DNA from: Emergomyces orientalis
Lineage: Eukaryota; Ascomycota; Eurotiomycetes; Onygenales; Ajellomycetaceae
Direction of reading: 5' to 3'
Assembly (NCBI GenBank): GCA_002110485.1
Contig: MOWL01000024.1
Coordinates: 186,001-250,000 of the forward strand
DNA: 64,000 bases
Of this stretch, positions 43,754 to 56,253 are shown one piece after another. Each line of letters begins with the position of its first letter. The first letter of the stretch is position 1. Below the pieces are notes generated by a model. It searched no databases. It saw only the letters and a list, made by a program, of their open reading frames with translations, and had not been told where the DNA came from. A program made the translations under genes and the position numbers.

Positions 43754-46700
43754 GTTGGCTTTCCTCGTCTTCGTTCCTTGTATGTACTGTACTTTTCCAA
43801 TGGAGGCGGTTCTTGTTTTTTCTTTCTCTCTGCTCCTATCGACCTTTCACTTCCGTGCCTCCAACTTTTCCCAAAATGAGCAAAAGTTAGAACATCGCCA
43901 TCTCAGTGGGCCGAGTAGAAGCGATCATAAGGCTTTTATTATTTTCCCATTAAAAGGCGCGCTTGACATATATCATAACCCCCACCATGTCAAGGAGTGA
44001 AATCCTGGTGGAAAAAATTATCATTGAGGAAAAAGAAAATACGATCTGTGAAAATTCTACCCCAAGCTGCTGGCCTTTTAACCCAATCAACAGGCGCGGG
44101 AGCTATGAGGCGCAAAACAAATACAATAAAGGAATATCATCCCATACCAGATTTCGATGGATGGATGTGCCATCCTCACTCCAATCCGCCTTTGAGCGGA
44201 ATTGGGCAAATGGACAATCCATGACAGCTGAAGTTGATCGAAACCACTTGCTGACTTTTGCTGCAGCCTGCAAACCTAATTAGCCATATAACGACGTGTC
44301 CAGCTCTGTGCTCGTAACGCTGAGAAGAGAGCTCGTTCGGACGGGTACGCAGGTTTACTCCGGTATTTTTGTTAGCTGCCTCTAATAATTTATCTAGTTC
44401 AGTGCTCTACTAACCAAAATAATGGAGAAGACACATTCAAAATATTCTCTCTATTCGTGATTATCTCTTATCTTAATTATATCTCTATCAAGATGAATCT
44501 ACTACTTTCTCAAAGATCTTTGTTCTCTGCTATATCTTCACACAAGCAATTGATCAGAGATCAATATTAAAAATATTCTTCTTTCTTATAAAATAGAATG
44601 AAATTGTCATAGCATTCATTACTGTATATTTTATAATTATTTATTGAGAAGTTCAGTTTAAATTTCTAGCTTTCTAGTATTCTGAGAATATTATTATATA
44701 TAAATTTGTATTATACTTTATTATTTTGATTTGTAGATCACTTAAATTAGCAGGGGGAGGGGAAAGCCTAACAAAATATACCAGGGTTAACCTAAATTAT
44801 TTCTCTACTCCAGTAAAATATCGGCTAATACATATCATGACGCCTCCTTGCCCTGCAGTGGGATGTCGACAAGGGAATTTCTTCGCGAAATACTCTTTAG
44901 TTTCCTTGATAAGGTTCAGGGCAAAACCTGTAAACCAAGGGCATTGACTCAACTCGCAGGGTAATTTCCCCCCTGCTGTGGTGACAACCAATGGGGATGC
45001 TTTTCTGGAGACACCACCTCATGTGGAAATCTCGCCATTTCGTATACCAGTTCCTCGTACCGTGGGATTGAGCCGATCTGGGGATTAACTCAAGCAATAA
45101 TGTTTGCTTTCTATGTGGGGTATTTACCTCCACACTCCAACAAAGGAGATTTATGAGAAGACCACCATGGCAAGAGATCAAAGTTTAACGTCGGTTGTGA
45201 GCCTCCAAGGATACATAAACGCTCTGCTAGAACGAACGTTGCCCAGTTACCGCAACTTTCTGAACTGCTCCCCTGCACATCGGATTGCCAGTCCACATCT
45301 GAAACTGGCATGTTATTCAAAGAATAATGGAGCAAGCCAGCCAAAATTGCGCATGAAGGATGTCACTAATCTTCCAAAAAGGTTTTAGTTTCCTTCACCA
45401 GGGCTAACTACTGCATATACCAATCATTCCGCTCTGGTAGGTAAATAGGTCCTCCCGCTACAGCTCGGTCTGATTCTGTAAGTGTTTATCACATCTCGTG
45501 CTCCTTAAAGAAATAATAATAATGATAATAATAATATCAATAGGAACAAAAAAAAAATTGAGATACCGATTTTTCAGTAAGCTCTACAAGGTTCAACCGT
45601 GACTGGCTAAAAGCTGATTCCGCCCCGAACAACCCCTATCCAAACGGGTGAACGCGGCAAAAATCTCGCAGATACGCATGAGTATCTATCTACTGGCCCA
45701 TAAGATCGAGATGACCCGAGTTTTTTTCTAGAATATTTAAGTTAATATCTCCAATATGAATCCAAGTTGTGGGGGAGCAAACCGGCTTGGCCTGCGATGT
45801 CCTCTTTACAACCTTATATTGGCGCCAACTGCCGTCCTCTCCTCGGTCCCGCGACCCCACTTGAGAGAGATGTATGAGATTTTTTCTCAGGTCTCTGAGA
45901 AAATATTAAAATATCTGTTTACAAAGATGTAGCTATGCTTTGGGCTGGGTCCCAATTCGCCTCCCCGTCGCGCAAACCATTTGGTGACTATCCGCCAGGG
46001 TGTGATTAGTTATTTGTGGATATATTTAAATTACAAAAAATGAGGCAAAAGCCATCAATCAATAAACTTGGGACCGAAGTAGAAATCTCACTCTGGGAAC
46101 AACTGTCTCATTCTTGGTATTGTGCCTCTTTGGAAATCTCCTCCACATTCTCCATCCGCAACATGTGATTCTGTTGGTTGACAAGAACCTTCTATTGACT
46201 AAATACAAATGGGATCCTGTCCACTGATCTCCGGCGTGCAGGCTACCTGGCTTTACATTATCCCGGATTTGAAAATCCCCTGAACAATATTCTGGGGGGT
46301 TAGTATTCCAGGAGCCACCTCGGAGATGCCCCATCTATAGGATTGAGAGTGGCAAACCCGCCTAATTCATGCCATGTGACATAAGGGGTTCTGCCTTGGT
46401 AGTTCTATTTTGGGGGAAATTTTTGCTTTATTTTTAGGGTTCGGACAGGGGAGAATCGCCTGGTCAACTCTTGTGATAGATAAACATAGAAATTATAGGG
46501 GCCTAAAATGGCAAGGCAACAGAGCTATCTTGGTCGTTTAGGTGGAACTTCGATTTCCACTCGTCCGCGTCCGAGTCTGCCATAAATGCCACTCCGGTAG
46601 ATCACCACTCACTAATGTTAGAGCTCAGAGAAAGAAAGCCATTGCCGATGTGGCTGGTGTGGACGATTAAATTACCCGGTCTCCTCCAAGAGTGATGTTG

Positions 46701-46890
46701 TAGCAGTTATACCAGGAATAATTTAACAAGTCATGTTCATTCACGTGCAGGTAATAATTAGAATAAAGACCCAAAGTTTATATCAATTTTTCGAATATCT
46801 TGGTGAGCTGCCGGAACCATTCATGGTTTGGCGATGTCCACCCAATTACAGCTGATGAAATGTCAGCTTGGATCGTTCTTTCGGCGTGCC

Positions 46891-46924
46891 GGGGGGCGGG
46901 GGCCGGGGGGGGGGAGGGGGGAGG
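46891..46924 (+). repeat. G-rich block with G-quadruplex potential
   Basis: G runs of 6, 5, 10 and 6 are separated by one or two other bases, which satisfies the usual quadruplex pattern. Intergenic. Confidence 0.75.
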
Positions 46925-47310
46925 TTTCTGGACTGGCAACGTGCATGAGAATGAATGAAGTTTTTCATAGTATGTCAGCCCTACGGAAATATTTGTTGTA
47001 TCCCGGATGTTTTTCAGGGGTGTGGAGGGTTTTTGGAGGAATAAGATCATACGACTACAAATTTTGTCTAATATTTGGATTTACTGAGCGAGATATTTTC
47101 ACCGCCGATTGGCTTCTCTTCGGTACCGCAAAATAAATCCCGTTGCAACATACTTGAAATTTATGGATAGAAAGGTTCTTTTATTTTATTTTAATCATAT
47201 GACGTGGGTAGTTAACTAATTTTAGAGTGCGCTTGATGAGAGCCATACTGATTATTAGCAGTAGATACTACGACTCCTCGACCATCAAGGTAGCGAGGAA
47301 CCGACATTCT

Positions 47311-47578
47311 GAGGGGGTGTTATTGGAGAATACTAATTATTTCTGTTCGACATAATGTATTCATTATATACTAGTATTCATATATCAAGAACAAAATGTT
47401 CCACATGTGGAGGATGTCTTATCTCACACCTCCGCATAGTGTCGGCGCATGAAGACGCAATGAACGCATATTCAAGAAGTTATGAACTACCAAATCTATG
47501 ATCTTCATTTATTTCAGTTATCCCATCATCCATACATTCTTGCAAAGTTTTTGCTCTTTGTCTGTATAGTACATTACA
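47311..47578 (+). mobile_element. possible Copia-type LTR relic with polypurine tract
   Basis: GAGGGGG (47311-47317) is followed directly by TGTTATTGGAGAATACTA, the arrangement of a polypurine tract before a 3' LTR in Ty1/copia elements. A TG...CA-type end is possible at ATTACA (47578), giving a 261-bp LTR. No reverse transcriptase or integrase remnant, no second LTR and no target duplication were seen. Confidence 0.3.
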
Positions 47579-49250
47579 ATAGGTCAGAAACCTAGGTTAA
47601 ACTAGTACAGAATGGTAAAAAACCTCTTTTTGAGAATCACATTGCATTTTTGGTAGCTCCTGGTAATTGAGTTTAATCTTCCCATGTTCCTCTCTGTGAG
47701 TGCCACCTCTTATAATTTCTTCTTGACAATTCTCCATTTGACTAATGCAAAGGGGTTGATTCATTTTGAGTCAGCCAACATTTGCTCCCCAGCTGTTTGT
47801 GGGAGTGTGTTGAAATACGCGCCCACAGTTCAATGCCAGAAAATCATGTTGAATTCTAGACCACCTCAATTGACATCATTGCCACAAATATAGAGAATCA
47901 CTTTCAAGAAAATCCCTGCAAAGTCACCAGAGTCATCACCTTTCTTTTGTTGTGCTGCGTCTGCGATCTGCAATGCATACATGCATCCTCCTGCACAGTG
48001 GAGTACTTATTCTGCGCACATTATTTATCAAATTAGTTAATCATTAATAATTGGATCTGCGTACCCCCTTCACGCAGAAATGACATTGCCGCCCCCCCCC
48101 CCCCCCCAAAAAAAAAGGGGGCGTTATATGGAGCTTGTTGCCGCTGTCATCAGAATTAGCATTAATGTTATTCGCACTGGCTATCCTGCAAGTTTGTCGT
48201 TCCCGGCACCAATGGATGGCTCCACCGGCTCACAACACATCGCCAAGCTCATATCATATCATTTGGGCCTGGACAGCAATTGCAAATCATTCGCAGAGTA
48301 CACACTGATCTGCCCCCTGATCGACCACTACGACTAGGGCCTGGAAGGCCATTCACGCTAATGAGTCAGGTCGAAAGTTAGTTAGGTAGGGGTCAGGTCA
48401 CCAATCGGCGTAAGGGGAATGAATAAGCTGCTGTTTCTGGACATCACCCAAACCTCAAGCTCAGCCAGCAACTATCTCATCTCGAGTGAGGTATGTACAC
48501 CCAAGCAACACAAACAATAGTGGGGGTCAGAGCGTGGAAACAGGGAACTAATTCTGCGAAAAACGGACTCCAGCCGGGAGAGAGGAAAATATATGGGATG
48601 CACATGTGCCGCCGGAACATCTGCAACATCCGGGAGGCAGCAGCTGTGTGATGGGGCCAGGTTCATCACATTATTGTTGCTCTGACGCAAGACAATGTCT
48701 GGGTGATGAATCTTCCGTGTTCCGAAACAGTTTCTTTATGCGGACCTATAGGTGCGGAGCAAATGTGTGGACCAAATCAAACAGCTCCTACTTTTTCTCT
48801 GCCTTTGGAAAATATCTGGCCAGGAATTAATGCTTTGGCCTATGCGGACAATCAACTAAATTTTCATAGCAATGAACTCGCCACATACCGCACTTCTCTC
48901 AAATCATCCCTGGCCCACGTTTCCATGACCTTGCAGAAACGTGCCCAGAATGGGGCAGTCAGTTTGGCTGGAAATTTCGCTCTATCTAGACGAGCCCCCT
49001 GTACCTTCACACATTACAGCTTTCTTTTTTTTTTCTTTTTTCTTCTTTTTTTTAGAAAAATTTACCCTCCCAGCTCATTCAACTCCTGGAAACCTTCATC
49101 TATGGCTGGCTTCACTTCATCCCAACAGTGGTACCTGGACCCATAAGAATTCGCCATTCCATGCATGACCTACCATTGTTTTCTTTTTTTACTGTGCTGA
49201 ACCAACTAATCAATGCCGATGCGGCGGGTTCTGTGATGCGCTGTGCTACA

Positions 49251-49258
49251 TATATATA
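49251..49258 (+). promoter_or_regulatory. TATA box candidate for the catalase gene
   Basis: TATATATA 348 bp upstream of the catalase ATG, followed by a long CT-rich stretch that is typical of strong fungal promoters and 5' leaders. Confidence 0.35.
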
Positions 49259-49605
49259 GCGGCCCTGAAGCCCTGATATTTTAATCTTGACTTCCTCTGC
49301 TCTGCTTTGTAATTTCCTTGCCTCCTCCCTACCCCCCTCCCCACTTCTTGCATCTGTCTCTTGAGTGCTCCGTAGACAGTCGCTTATAATCAAAAGGCCC
49401 ACAGCCAATTGGGACCTGCGACTTATTATATAACATATCTATATACGTACATATAGATATTGAGATATATTTGCCTTCCTTTCTTTTGTTTTTTCTTTCT
49501 TTCTTTTTCTTTCGGTAATTTTTGCTTCCGTTTCTTCTCTGCCGTTCCTCTCTTCCAAAAAACTTACTACGCCGAAACGGCGGCTTCACTCCTTCAGGGT
49601 CCAAA

Positions 49606-52273
49606 ATGTGGTCTCTCGGGATTCTACTCGCTTCGGCGAGTCTTATTTCAGCAGCCTGCCCTTACATGTCAGGAGCAGAGGATGGGCAGCGGAAAGGCCC
49701 TCTCGATCGCCGTCATGATGCTCCCGCCGACCCTACTGAGCAATTTCTCAGCGAATTCTACGCTGATGACCAGGACAGTTGGATGACGACGGACGTGGCC
49801 GGGCCCATGTCGGATCAATTTAGTTTGAAGGCTGGATACAGAGGCTCAACACTACTTGAGGATTTTATCTTCCGTCAAAAGATTCAGCACTTTGATCATG
49901 AACGGGTATGTTCGCTTTCAAACGCCATGTGTCATGTGTTTGTATTGTCATAGAGTGAATATATGGTCGTGTTTTATCCGCTAATGCAACTTTACCTAGG
50001 TCCCTGAGCGCGCTGTCCATGCACGAGGAGTTGGTGCCCATGGTGTATTCACCTCCTACAACAACTGGTCCAACATCACAGGCGCCTCGTTTTTGAATGC
50101 TGCAGGCAAACAGACACCTGTATTCGTGCGATTTTCAACAGTCGCTGGTAGCAGAGGGAGTGCTGACACTGCTCGGGATGTCCACGGCTTTGCAACGCGT
50201 TTTTACACAGATGAGGGCATTTTTGGTAAGCTCAATTTTGCCCAATCACAACCTCATAGCAGTGCAGCGCATACCAGCCAGGACTTTTCTGACCGTTTAA
50301 TGATGCAGACATTGTTGGAAACAACATTCCAGTCTTCTTTATTCAGGATGCTATTCAATTTCCCGATTTGATTCACGCTGTCAAGCCACAACCACAGAGC
50401 GAAATTCCCCAAGCTGCTACCGCTCATGACTCGGCATGGGATTACTTCAGCCTGCAACCCAGTACGATGCATACACTCTTCTGGGCAATGTCCGGGCATG
50501 GAATTCCTCGCTCAATGCGCCATGTCGATGGGTGGGGTGTTCATACATTCCGACTAGTCACTGATGAGGGCAAGTCAACCTTCGTCAAATTTCGCTGGAG
50601 GACCCTCCAGGGAAGGGCGGGCTTGCTCTGGGAAGAGGCACAGACCCTTTCCGGGAAGAATCCGGATTATCATAGACAAGATCTTTGGGACTCCATTGAA
50701 TCCGGAAATTATCCTGAATGGGAGGTACGCGATATCCCCAATTTTTTAGTTACGACATAGTTTCTGCCCCTCTTTGAAATTCTGTTCATGCGCAATTTGG
50801 AAGCCCGTGTTCGACTCAAGAATTGACGTGTGAATTTTTCCCTCCTATAGCTAGGTTTTCAGTTGGTCGAAGAAGAAGACCAACACAAGTTCGATTTCGA
50901 TATACTGGATCCTACCAAAATTATCCCAGAAGATATTGTCCCCTTCACGCCAATCGGAAAGATGGTCTTGAACAGAAACCCACGGAACTATTTTGCCGAA
51001 ACTGAGCAAATTATGGTTGGTCCAATCCATTTTCCATTTTCCATTTTCCATTTTTATTTTTATTTTTAGAACATACATAGTGGGCGAAACGTATACCTAA
51101 TGCAGCTCCGCAGTTCCAACCAGGTCATATCGTTCGCGGCTTCGACTTCACAGAAGACCCTTTGCTGCAAGGCCGCTTGTTCTCCTACCTAGACACTCAA
51201 TTGAACCGCAATAATGGTCCCAACTTTGAACAACTTCCAATCAACAGGCCACGCAGACCAATCCATAATAATAATCGTGACGGTTACGGTAAGTCCTTTC
51301 TCTCCTCAATCGCTTTTATAATGTATAGTACTAACAGGCCACCTAAACAGGACAAACGCTGATCCATCTAAACACGGCTCATTACACGCCCAACACACCG
51401 AACAATGGTAACCCTCGACAAGCCAACCAAACCCACGGAAGAGGCTTCTTCACCGCACCTAAACGTACAGCGAACGGCCCATTGACCCGGGAGCCCAGCC
51501 CCAGCTTCCAGGATGTCTGGTCCCAACCGCGGCTATTCTACAATTCACTCACTGTAGCCGAGCAGCAATTCCTCATCAACGCCATGCGCTTCGAAAATTC
51601 TGGCGTTCAGAGTGAAACCGTGCGCGGGAACGTCATCTACCAGCTGAACCGCATCAACAACAACCTAGCCAGGCGTGTCGCGCGAGGCATCGGCATCCCT
51701 CCTCCGGACCCAGATCCAACCTACTACCATGACAAAACCACCGTCCCAATGGGCACGTTCGGCACCAAACTAGAAAAACTGGACGGGCTTAAAATCGCAC
51801 TCCTGACCTCAGGAGATATAACGCACAGTGTGAAAACCGCAATCCTACTTCAGGCCGCCATCAACAAAGTCGAGAAGAACGTGAACATCAACATCGTGGG
51901 GCCAGTCTATGATCCCAATAGCAACTTGACCGCATCATATGCCCATGCTGACGGAGCACTCTACGACGCCGTGATTGTCATCGAAGGCCTAGTCACGACC
52001 GACTCGACACTCTACCCCCGCGGAAGGCCGAAGAAGATCGTTGTTGATGCCTATAGGTATGGAAAACCTGTGGGCGCCGTTGGTGGCGGTAGTGAACAGG
52101 CTATTAAGGAAGTTCTGGCTGAGATTGAGAGTGCACCGCAAACGCCGCAGCAGCCTGGGGTGTATATTTCAAACGATATAAATGATGAGTTTGTGAAACA
52201 GTTCCTAGATGGGATGAGGGATAATAGGTTCCTGAATCGGTTCCTGCTGGATCCCGATGCGGAACAGTCATAA
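49606..52273 (+). CDS. catB: secreted large-subunit catalase (catalase B type)
   Basis: Six exons: 49606-49905, 50000-50225, 50309-50724, 50851-51015, 51114-51288 and 51351-52273, giving 734 residues with all GT-AG introns in frame. The N-terminus MWSLGILLASASLISAACPY is a signal peptide, followed by a short propeptide ending near DRR. Catalase core: VPERAVHARGVGAHG with catalytic His107, VRFSTVAGSRGSADTARDVH, IVGNNIPVFFIQDAI, and GRLFSYLDTQ with the haem-ligand Tyr394. A C-terminal flavodoxin/DJ-1-like domain (LKIALLTSGDITHS to about residue 700) marks the large-subunit class. The enzyme breaks down hydrogen peroxide outside the cell or in the wall. In Histoplasma the CatB homologue is the M antigen; that equivalence is from known biology, not shown here. 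Confidence 0.96.
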
Positions 52274-52718
52274 AAAGGTTTAATTTTGTTTTTTTCGGGG
52301 CGTTGTGCTTTTAACATTAACTAATGGAAAAGGAGGTTATGATGGAGATCTAAGTGAGATATGTACTTCTATTCTGTGTTCCGGGAAGGAGCTTAATAAT
52401 ATAGTTGTAGCATTGCCGTTGAAAGGGGATGCTAAATTGGTTCTTTTCTATTCTTTCTTGTGTTGAAGTAATGTAGTGGAGGGAAGTAGAATGAGTTGGG
52501 AAATTCAAAAAGGTCAGAAAAGGGGAGTGGAGCGTGTAATCTAGTTTTGATACAGACATGGAGAGTTACTCTAATTTATAATAATATAACAACTCGAATA
52601 TTTTCGTGTTACAGCAAAAAATACCAAAAAAAAATAATTACAGATTAAATTCCGCATTAGATAACTAGCGAATAACTCTCATATGACCGCGGGCTAAATA
52701 TAATCAGTTTCAACCCTC
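52274..52718. other. intergenic, convergent 3' ends of catB and acid trehalase
   Basis: 445 bp between converging stops, AT-rich, with no supported ORF. Confidence 0.6.
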
Positions 52719-55700
52719 TTACTCCCCCCACCATCCAGCCCCTCTTACGCTAAACTTTCCCTCCCCTCCCCATCGTCGGCCCGCAGCATCATACCCGCCA
52801 TCCCCACAATGGCCTGCACCAGCCCCGCTCTCTGTCGCCCTAAGGATCGACCATTCCGCCACACTCGCCCCAGTCCCATTCCCCGCCTGACGATCTACAT
52901 CATCCAGCGCTTGGTTCCCCCAGATAAACAGTGTCGCAAAGCGCGTGGCCGGCACAGGCTGTGCCAGCGTTACGTTCGTCGTGTTTCCAGTGTAACGGGC
53001 TATGATGTTCAAATCTGTCGTTGCCGGGTCGTAGGGGTTTGAGAGGGTGATTGAAGGGAGGGTGGTGATGGTGAGTGCGCCTGGGGAGGAAGGCACGAAT
53101 AGAGCCGCCGATGGTGAGGGCCTGGACTCCTGCTGCGCTGGTAAGCTTAGAGGGCTGTTGTGCAGCACGATTGCGGCGGATTCGGGTGGTGCTTGTGCCC
53201 AGTCGAAAGCGAAGCCGGCGATCAGTCTCGAAATTTCGGTATCTGGGAAAGAAACGGTAAGTGAGGAAGTAGCGTTTGCACTTTTAGGTCGCCATTTGGT
53301 CGACGCGGCGCCGTCGACGGCGGCGATGGGGAATTGGCCCGGTTCATACCCCTCGGGAGATGAGACGGGCTGGCACTGCACCATATTTCCGGGGAAAGTT
53401 ACACGGGAACCGATTTGGCGATTGGGGATGGTGAGGGAGCCGGAGGCGGGAAGTGAGTAAACTGTTACATTTGATTCTGGCCCGACATGGACGGGAATTG
53501 GAGCGCCAGCGAATTTTTGATCTGCCGTTGGGAGAGGTTGGGTATCCGGGGCGCGCTGGATGGTTGTATGCGTATAATTTGAGGCGGCTTTAAGGGGCCA
53601 GCCGCGCCAGTAGAAGGTGCGGTAGGATAAATGGGGGATTTGAGGGGGGAGATTGGGGTCCAGATGCAACACAAAATCTGGGAGGAGGCGCAGACCCAGA
53701 TAGCCAAATAGGGCGACTTGGTTGGCGCCGCCATTTCCAGTTAGGAATGGATATGCTGGGTGCGTGCCGCCATTTTCCAACCAGTTGTCTATTAGCTGCT
53801 CAGAGAATTGGAAGAATGGGGCTCGGATGTACGGGGAGTATGAATACTGGGCGTATGTGTAGGCGGAACAGCCAGAGGGGGAAATTTCATTGGCGACGAT
53901 GGAAAAGATTGCATAGGTCATGCCGGGGCCATCAGGGGATTGTTTTGCAGCGTACTATATTGGAATTAGCAAGAATATAAATTAGTCCACTTGAGCTTTG
54001 CTCGGGGCGGAGAATGGAAAGATAGGGTTGCTGCAACATACATAATCCAGGTCGCTCAGAGCGTTTTTCGGCGAGTATTCATCCGTATACCTTAACGGAA
54101 AAGTATTCAGGACAATATCCGCTTGCTTCACCAGGGTGCTGCCATTCATCGTTGTGTATTCCAAAGTAACATCTGCAACAGGGTCCCTCAAAACGAGTAC
54201 GTTTTCTGCCATCTCATTCCACGTCTGGTTCTGCTCGAGACCGAGCATCTGACGAAAGGAATTGGCATATAAAAGAGTTGTAGCCATCATGGGCAAAGTG
54301 AACCCGCCGCCGTCAACATGATTAGCATATTCGTCCTGTGTCAGGGTTAGCATATTTGTTTCTGTCGTAATCGGGAATAAACAAAATACTTCTCAAGATG
54401 AGAAAGGGGATCGGCACATACCGGATCGGTCATATTAGTGAGGGTCCATTTCGTCCCGTTCTTCTCCAGAAGATCAGCATATAGGATTGCAACCGAATTA
54501 TATACCGGGAACAGCTTCTCCTTAAAATGCGCGGTATCGCCAGTCGTCACCCAGTTGTTGATCATCTGCAAGCCAATATCGCCGTTAAGATGATACTGGT
54601 AGTCGAAGCAAGGACCTGTCCCCGTACAATTCCCGAACCGGCCACTAGTCCATGGATATATAGCAGCGCCCTCGGAGAATTTGGTCTGGTTTTTTGACGA
54701 TGTAAATGCAGTGTGAGCATTCTCAATAGCTTGTCCATATTTAACAAGACGGTAATTAGTGAATGTTTGAGCCGCCTGTGGAAAGGCGGTAACGAGACTC
54801 GGTTGCATCCAAATATCTGCATCCCAGAAGATAAGGCCTCCATATGAGTCGGAAGTCAACCCACCCACAGAAACGCTGCTTTGGTGGATAGGAGCATTGT
54901 TGGCAGCCTGAAGAGCGTTCTCGCTCACAGTGCTCTGGAGAAGGTAAAACGGATTCGTGACGGATGTGATGGCAGACTCAATAATATGGCCATCTAGTGG
55001 CAGCCAACCAGTCTCCGGAACAGTAAAATCATCGACAGAATCGTCCGGGAACACTGTGGCCCACTCACCAATATGAGATTTCAAAAGTGCGTCGTAGCCA
55101 GCGTCTGCGGCATTTTCTAAGGCCTCTCTTGCTATTTGTCTTGGGTTTTCAAAGCCGTCAGAAGACGCTACACCCACAAATTTCGTGATGATGCTTTTTT
55201 GGCCGGCGCGTAGTTTAACGTCAACAGCCTGGGCGATCGACGAATGGTTCATGTGCACATATGGCGGCGGGTTGGGGACTAGTTTCAATGACCCCAAATC
55301 CACTTCCTTCGAGCCAGTCAATGTGGCATAAATATAAGCCGTAACATTGGGAACACCGACAGGGCTAACGGACGAGTAAATCGCATGTCCATCCTCACCG
55401 GAGCCAACAAATTCCGTCCTGACTGCCGAATATCCGTCGATGACATTAACAACCATTGCGTCTACATCCGCCGAGGGAGTAATAGCCAATTGCACCACAG
55501 CCTGATTAACATTTAACTTATGGGCAAAGAGCTGGTAGGAAACATCAAACGACTCCTTCCTACCAGCAGGGGACCAGGTATATTCCCAATTCAACAATCC
55601 ACCTTTCATATCCAATACGGACTTGAAATTCGAGATCTCCGCCGCATCAACACTAGCATCAAGATACTCGTTATTGCCAAGATCAAGAATCAGCCCGCTC

Positions 55701-56253
55701 CAGTGAGGCACACCGCTAATCACACTTTCGCCACCGTACTGGTTCATCCAGGGGAAATTGCTCCCATTGGTTTCTGGCTGCAGGTCGTAGAAACCGGAAA
55801 TGGTCGCGAAGGTCTGCCGGCGGGAATATAACGGCCACCCGTTAATAACGTCTCCGTCGGCGGGAATATCGAGCTCAAAGAACGGCCCTGCTGCCGCAAC
55901 GTTGATACCCATGTATCCATTTGCGAGGGAGCCGCGGGATTGATAGTGGCCTTGGTCAAGCGTCGTCGTGGTTAATCGCCAGTTATTGTTGTCCCAAGTA
56001 ACGCCGGGGAACTTTGTCGGGTAGAGGAAACCATGGCAGTTCGCATCATCGCGTTTTGCGACGGAGTCGGACGACATATGATTTTTTGCGAAGACGTTCG
56101 CGACCCTTTCGGTGAATGGGAGTGCTAGTATGACCGAGCTGTGCAAGAGGAGCAGCACGAAGCTCCATGGTCGAAGCTGCTGGCAAATTAGTCTGCGCCC
56201 AATGTTGAGGAAGTAGAAGTTTGCCCGTTGCAGTTACTTACAATGTACCGCAT
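52719..56253 (-). CDS. ATH1: acid trehalase, GH65
   Basis: Four exons: 56253-56242 (12 nt), 56179-54422, 54335-54042 and 53954-52719, giving 1099 residues. The tiny first exon encodes MRYI and joins QLRPWSFVLLLLHSSVILAL to form the signal peptide. GH65 features: FPGVTWDNNNWRLTTTTLDQ, SRGSLANGYMGINVAA, GGLIFWDADIWMQPSLVTAF, and the DPDEYANHVDGGGFT region holding the presumed catalytic Glu, rebuilt across intron 2. The block GGANQVALFGYLGLRLLPDF follows. A region with F5/8 type C-like character (AAVDGAASTKWRPKS) lies near the C-terminus. The enzyme hydrolyses external or vacuolar trehalose to two glucose at acid pH. Many Asn-X-Ser/Thr sites fit secretion. Intron 2 has a textbook branch site, TGCTAAC. 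Confidence 0.95.

Larger units (their letters stand above)
43754..49605. other. 5.9-kb gene desert with relic-like and G-rich sequence
   Basis: No ORF with a recognisable domain on either strand; the longest frames (about 100-147 codons) have biased or random composition. 44395-44745 is extremely AT-rich. A G-rich block lies at 46891-46924, a polypurine-plus-LTR-like start at 47311, and a C16 run near 48093. The right end holds the catalase promoter: TATATATA at 49251-49258 and a long pyrimidine tract at about 49479-49560. Confidence 0.55.

Noticed and set aside
43963..44283. 106-codon plus-strand ORF upstream of the MBOAT-like gene
   Set aside because: No domain, overlaps another frame, and lies in promoter-like AT-rich sequence.
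48703..49146. 147-codon plus-strand ORF before catB
   Set aside because: It ends in a poly-Phe stretch made by the pyrimidine tract and has no domain; most likely 5' flanking sequence of catB.
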